A program made the translations under genes and the position numbers. 64,000 nucleotides of DNA from Albimonas sp963816545 (GTDB taxonomy: Bacteria; Pseudomonadota; Alphaproteobacteria; Rhodobacterales; Rhodobacteraceae), in NCBI GenBank assembly GCA_963816545.1, contig CAWFLE010000001.1, forward strand, positions 496,001-560,000. Reading direction: 5' to 3'. Position 1 is the stretch's first letter. Each line of letters starts with the position of its first letter. Under the pieces are notes generated by a model. That model did not search any database. It was given only the letters and a program-made list of their open reading frames with translations, and was not told the DNA's origin. Positions 61,181 through 64,000 of this stretch are shown in pieces.

Positions 61181-62025
61181 AGGCGCTGATCCTGATCCTG
61201 ACGCTTCTCGCCGCCCCCGCCTCGGCGCAGCCGTTGGCCAAGACCCTGTTCGGGGCCGCCCGGACCGCCTCCTCCCAGTCGCCTGCGCCCATCGGCTCCT
61301 ACGCCGAGGGCTGCCTCGCAGGCGGCGTGCAGATCCCGCTGGACGGGCCCGGATGGCAGGTGGTCCGCCCCTCCCGCAACCGCAACTGGGCCCACCCCGA
61401 GAGCTTCTCCTTCGTCACCCGTCTCGCCGCGGCGGCGCAGGAGATAGGGTGGCCCGGCATCCTCGTGGCCGACATCTCCCAGCCCCGCGGCGGGCCGATG
61501 ACCGATGGTCACGCCTCCCACCAGCTCGGCCTCGACCTCGACATCTGGATGCGGCCCGCCCCGGCCGCCCCCATGTCGCGGGAGGTGCGGGAGGCGGCGG
61601 CTTCGGTGATGATGGTCGCGCCCGACCGACGCCGCGTGACCTCCGACTGGACCCCCTCCCACGCCGAGGTCCTGCGCGCAGCCGCCGAGGATTCGGCCGT
61701 CGCCCGCATCTTCGTCAACGCCGCCATCAAGGCCGAGCTCTGCCGCGGCGTCCCCGCCCCCCGCCCCTGGCTTGCGAAGATCCGCCCGTGGTGGGGGCAC
61801 GACTCGCATTTCCACGTCCGCCTCGCCTGCCCCGTCGGCGCCGCCGCCTGCGAGGATCAGGATCCGCCGCCCGAAGGCGACGGTTGCGACGCCTCCCTCG
61901 ACTGGTGGTCCTCGGACGAGGCGCTGAACCCGCCGCCTCCGAAGACGCCCCCCGTCCGGCGGCGGGACGTGATGACCCTGGCGGACCTGCCGCCCGCCTG
62001 CGCCGCGGTGCTCGATGCGGACTAG
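61177..62025 (+). CDS. mepA: penicillin-insensitive murein endopeptidase
   Basis: A 282-residue periplasmic DD-endopeptidase of peptidase family M74. Signal peptide LILILTLLAAPASA. Metal ligands lie in TDGHASHQLGLDLDIWMR (His..Asp, about 108-125) and WWGHDSHFHVRLACP (HxxH-x-H, about 206-220). Six cysteines occur, as in E. coli MepA. It cleaves D-Ala-mDAP cross-links. The start overlaps the MFS stop (ATGA). Confidence 0.95.
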   Translation: MKALILILTLLAAPASAQPLAKTLFGAARTASSQSPAPIGSYAEGCLAGGVQIPLDGPGWQVVRPSRNRNWAHPESFSFVTRLAAAAQEIGWPGILVADISQPRGGPMTDGHASHQLGLDLDIWMRPAPAAPMSREVREAAASVMMVAPDRRRVTSDWTPSHAEVLRAAAEDSAVARIFVNAAIKAELCRGVPAPRPWLAKIRPWWGHDSHFHVRLACPVGAAACEDQDPPPEGDGCDASLDWWSSDEALNPPPPKTPPVRRRDVMTLADLPPACAAVLDAD

Positions 62026-62938
62026 GGCGCGCGCGCTTCTGGCGGCGCTGGCTTTGGCCGGGTGCGCGCCCGCCTCTCCGGCGGAAGAACTCGGGCTGCG
62101 AGCCATTCCGGCGCAGGCGCAGCTCGCTCAGGGCGCGCAGGCGCGGCTGCTGGGGATGGTCGAGCTGCGCGCCTCGGACCCGGCCTTCGGCGGCTTCTCC
62201 GCGCTGGAGGTCTCTGCCGAAGGCGCGCGGATCGTGGCGCTCTCGGATCGCGGCGCCTGGCTCACGGCCCGGCTGGCGCGCGAAGGCGACAGGCTTACCG
62301 GCCTCAGAGATGCCGCGCTGGTCCCTTTCGGCGAAGATCGCCCGGTCATCGAGCGTGACTCCGAAGGGCTCGCCATCGCCTCCCGCGACCTGTCCGGCCC
62401 CCGCTTCGTCAGCTACGAACGCGACGGCCGGGTGGAGCGGGACGACGCCCCCTTCGCCCGCTCACCGGACTGGCGCGACCTCGGCAACACCTCCCTCGAG
62501 GGGCTGGCCATCGCGCCCGACGGCCGCCTCCTCGTGCTGCAGGAGCGGCCCGTGGACGGGCTCATCCGCGGCTGGTGGATCGACCGCGAAGGCGCCGTGT
62601 CTCCCACCACCTTGCAGATGGCGGACGCCATGGCCGTCACCGGCGCGGATTTCGGGCCGGACGGGGCGCTCTACACAGTCACCCGCACCTACAACCTCGT
62701 CGCCGGCTTCCGCTTCGGCGTCCGTCGCCACCTGCCCGAGGGGGACGGCTTCGGCCTGCCCGAGCCGGTGCTCGACATCCCCTTCGGCGAAGGCGCGGAC
62801 AACGGAGAGGGGATCGCCCTCTGGCAGCCAGCCGCTGGGCCCCTCCGCATCCTCGTCATCACCGACGACAACATGAACCTGCTGCAGCGGACCTATCTCT
62901 ACGAGTTCGAACTGATCCCGCAGGCCGCGGTCCGCTGA
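62015..62938 (+). CDS. esterase-like activity of phytase family protein
   Basis: A 307-residue exported protein, N-terminal lipoprotein-like signal ARALLAALALAGCAPAS. The beta-propeller-type phytase-like fold is suggested by FGGFSALEVSAEGARIVALS (about 53-72), RDSEGLAIASRDL, TSLEGLAIAPDGRLLVLQER and GADFGPDGALYTVTRTYNL, blades with E-G-L-A-I motifs. The start overlaps the mepA stop by eleven bases. The true substrate is unproven. Confidence 0.85.
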   Translation: MRTRARALLAALALAGCAPASPAEELGLRAIPAQAQLAQGAQARLLGMVELRASDPAFGGFSALEVSAEGARIVALSDRGAWLTARLAREGDRLTGLRDAALVPFGEDRPVIERDSEGLAIASRDLSGPRFVSYERDGRVERDDAPFARSPDWRDLGNTSLEGLAIAPDGRLLVLQERPVDGLIRGWWIDREGAVSPTTLQMADAMAVTGADFGPDGALYTVTRTYNLVAGFRFGVRRHLPEGDGFGLPEPVLDIPFGEGADNGEGIALWQPAAGPLRILVITDDNMNLLQRTYLYEFELIPQAAVR

Positions 62939-62942
62939 GACC

Positions 62943-64000
62943 TCAGCCCTCCGGCGCCGACAGGCTCAGCGTTCCCGCGTCCGCCTCGAGGTCCGAGACG
63001 TCCAGCGGCCCTGACGGCCGGGCCAGCCGGTTGCGCGTCACCCAGACCAGCTTCTCCTCCGCCCGGGTGATCGCCACATAAGCGAGGCGCTTCCACAGCG
63101 GCAACCCCGCCTCGTTCCGTCCCGTCCGCCACGCGGCATAGAGGTCGGGCGCATAGACCTGCACCACCGGCCACTGGCTGCCCTGCGCCTTGTGGATCGT
63201 CGCCGCGGCGCCGTGCAGAAACGCCGCTCCCATCGAGGCGGCGGTGGGGATGAACGGCTCCTCCTCGCCCGGCCGCTCGATCTGGATGATGGCCGCGACG
63301 TTCACCTTCGGCTCCTCTGCGCCGATGACGTGGATGCGCGCGAAGCCCGGCTTCCTCCCGGGGCCGAGATAGATGCACTGCGCGCCCTTCACCATCCCGC
63401 GCGCCTCCAGGTCGATCCGCTTGCGCCGGTGCTTGAGCGGCAGTTCCACTCCGTCGCAGATCAGCGGCTCGCCGGGCAGCAGCTCCTCCTCCGGCGCTTC
63501 GTGCGCCGCCCGGAAGGCGTGGATCAGCCGGATGCGCGTCTGATTGCGCCACACCAGCATCGGGGAGCGCGCCATCAGCCCGGCATCCGCCCGCTCGGCC
63601 GCCTCCACACGCGGGTCGCGCCGGCCAGCCTCCTCCACCATCCGCTCGAACTCCTCGAACCCCACCTCCGGGTCCGAGAGCGCATGGGCGAGATCCAGGA
63701 TCGGGTTGTCCGCCGCCTGACGGTGGATCCGGCTCAGCGCGATCCGACGCCCCTCCGGCAGCCGGTCGAACACCATCGCCCCCGACTGTCCCACGGGCGC
63801 GAGCTGCGCCGGATCCCCGAACAGCACGATCAGCCGGAACAGGGCCTTGAGGTCTTCCACCGCCTTGTCGTCCAGCATCGAGGCTTCGTCGACCAGCGCG
63901 ATGTCCAGCGCCTCGTCCCGCCGGGTCCAGCCGTTGATGAAGTCGGACCCGCGCTTGCCCATGGCCGCCAACGCGCCCGGCACCGAACCATGCGCCGCAT
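62943..64000 (-). CDS. ATP-dependent RecD-like DNA helicase, C-terminal part
   Basis: About 352 residues visible; the N-terminus lies beyond the window end. Walker B ALVDEASMLDD, motif III-like FRLIVLFGDPAQLAPVGQSG, the TIHKAQGSQWPVVQVYA motif (superfamily 1 motif V) and AYVAITRAEEKLVWV (motif VI) are conserved in order. The Walker A is outside. The family unwinds DNA 5'-3' like RecD/Pif1-type helicases. It is convergent with the phytase-like gene, with four bases between. Confidence 0.92.
   Translation of the reverse strand, partial: AAHGSVPGALAAMGKRGSDFINGWTRRDEALDIALVDEASMLDDKAVEDLKALFRLIVLFGDPAQLAPVGQSGAMVFDRLPEGRRIALSRIHRQAADNPILDLAHALSDPEVGFEEFERMVEEAGRRDPRVEAAERADAGLMARSPMLVWRNQTRIRLIHAFRAAHEAPEEELLPGEPLICDGVELPLKHRRKRIDLEARGMVKGAQCIYLGPGRKPGFARIHVIGAEEPKVNVAAIIQIERPGEEEPFIPTAASMGAAFLHGAAATIHKAQGSQWPVVQVYAPDLYAAWRTGRNEAGLPLWKRLAYVAITRAEEKLVWVTRNRLARPSGPLDVSDLEADAGTLSLSAPEG

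Noticed and set aside
1..64000. CRISPR array or riboswitch
   Set aside because: No regularly spaced direct repeats and no recognisable aptamer-like leader were found by eye.

Overview
The window is a chromosomal segment of a high-GC (roughly 70%) alphaproteobacterium, most likely order Rhodobacterales. The evidence is the TrcR (DUF1013) regulator, a DUF6280 protein, one long flagellar/chemotaxis supercluster, a ligase-associated exonuclease/ATP-dependent ligase pair, an ivd-mcc leucine-catabolism cluster and an allantoin-degradation cluster. Most genes are housekeeping or catabolic. Accessory DNA stands out by lower GC, mobile elements or decayed genes.

Layout. 0-3.4 kb: rlmN 3' end, a MscS-like channel, a quinone oxidoreductase and trcR. 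3.5-11.5 kb (minus strand): an EEP phosphoesterase, a membrane protein and leuD in overlapping order, then a membrane hydrolase-family protein, a glutathionyl-hydroquinone reductase type GST, a PhnD-like binding protein, DNA ligase and a frameshifted ligase-associated exonuclease. 11.8-26.4 kb (minus strand): fliM-STAS-cheY-cheA-cheW-mcp-cheR-cheD-cheB-cheY-flgE-flgK-flgL-flgI, with motB divergent at 26.6 kb. 27.5-36 kb (plus strand): leucine/isovalerate catabolism (ivd, mccB, mccA) interleaved with two LprI-like proteins, a nitronate monooxygenase-like gene, and broken GFA and thermonuclease genes. 36-44 kb: a stand-alone restriction-type nuclease, a parS-like site, puuE, alc and allA for allantoin breakdown, an orphan low-GC gene, a complete IS3-family element with a target duplication, and accA. 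44-56.7 kb: a glutamate dehydrogenase, hrpB, meaB, rpmB, a copper chaperone pair, a Sir2 deacylase next to a broken globin, a VOC protein, a nitroreductase and lepA. 56.7-58.3 kb: an AT-rich insert encoding a proteasome-beta/HslV-like Ntn hydrolase, followed by REP/RAYT transposase debris. 58.3-64 kb: a lipoprotein, a membrane methyltransferase, a DUF6280 protein, an MFS transporter, mepA, a phytase-like protein and the 3' part of a RecD-like helicase.

Two general points. First, at least eight genes carry single-base lesions, including accA, which is normally essential. Many of these are therefore probably sequence errors rather than real pseudogenes, and each is described in its own entry. 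Second, the best candidate for something undescribed is the AT-rich gene at 56695-57743. Its N-terminus carries Thr1, Asp17 and a Lys33-like position of the proteasome/HslV fold, yet it stands alone, without an unfoldase partner in the window.
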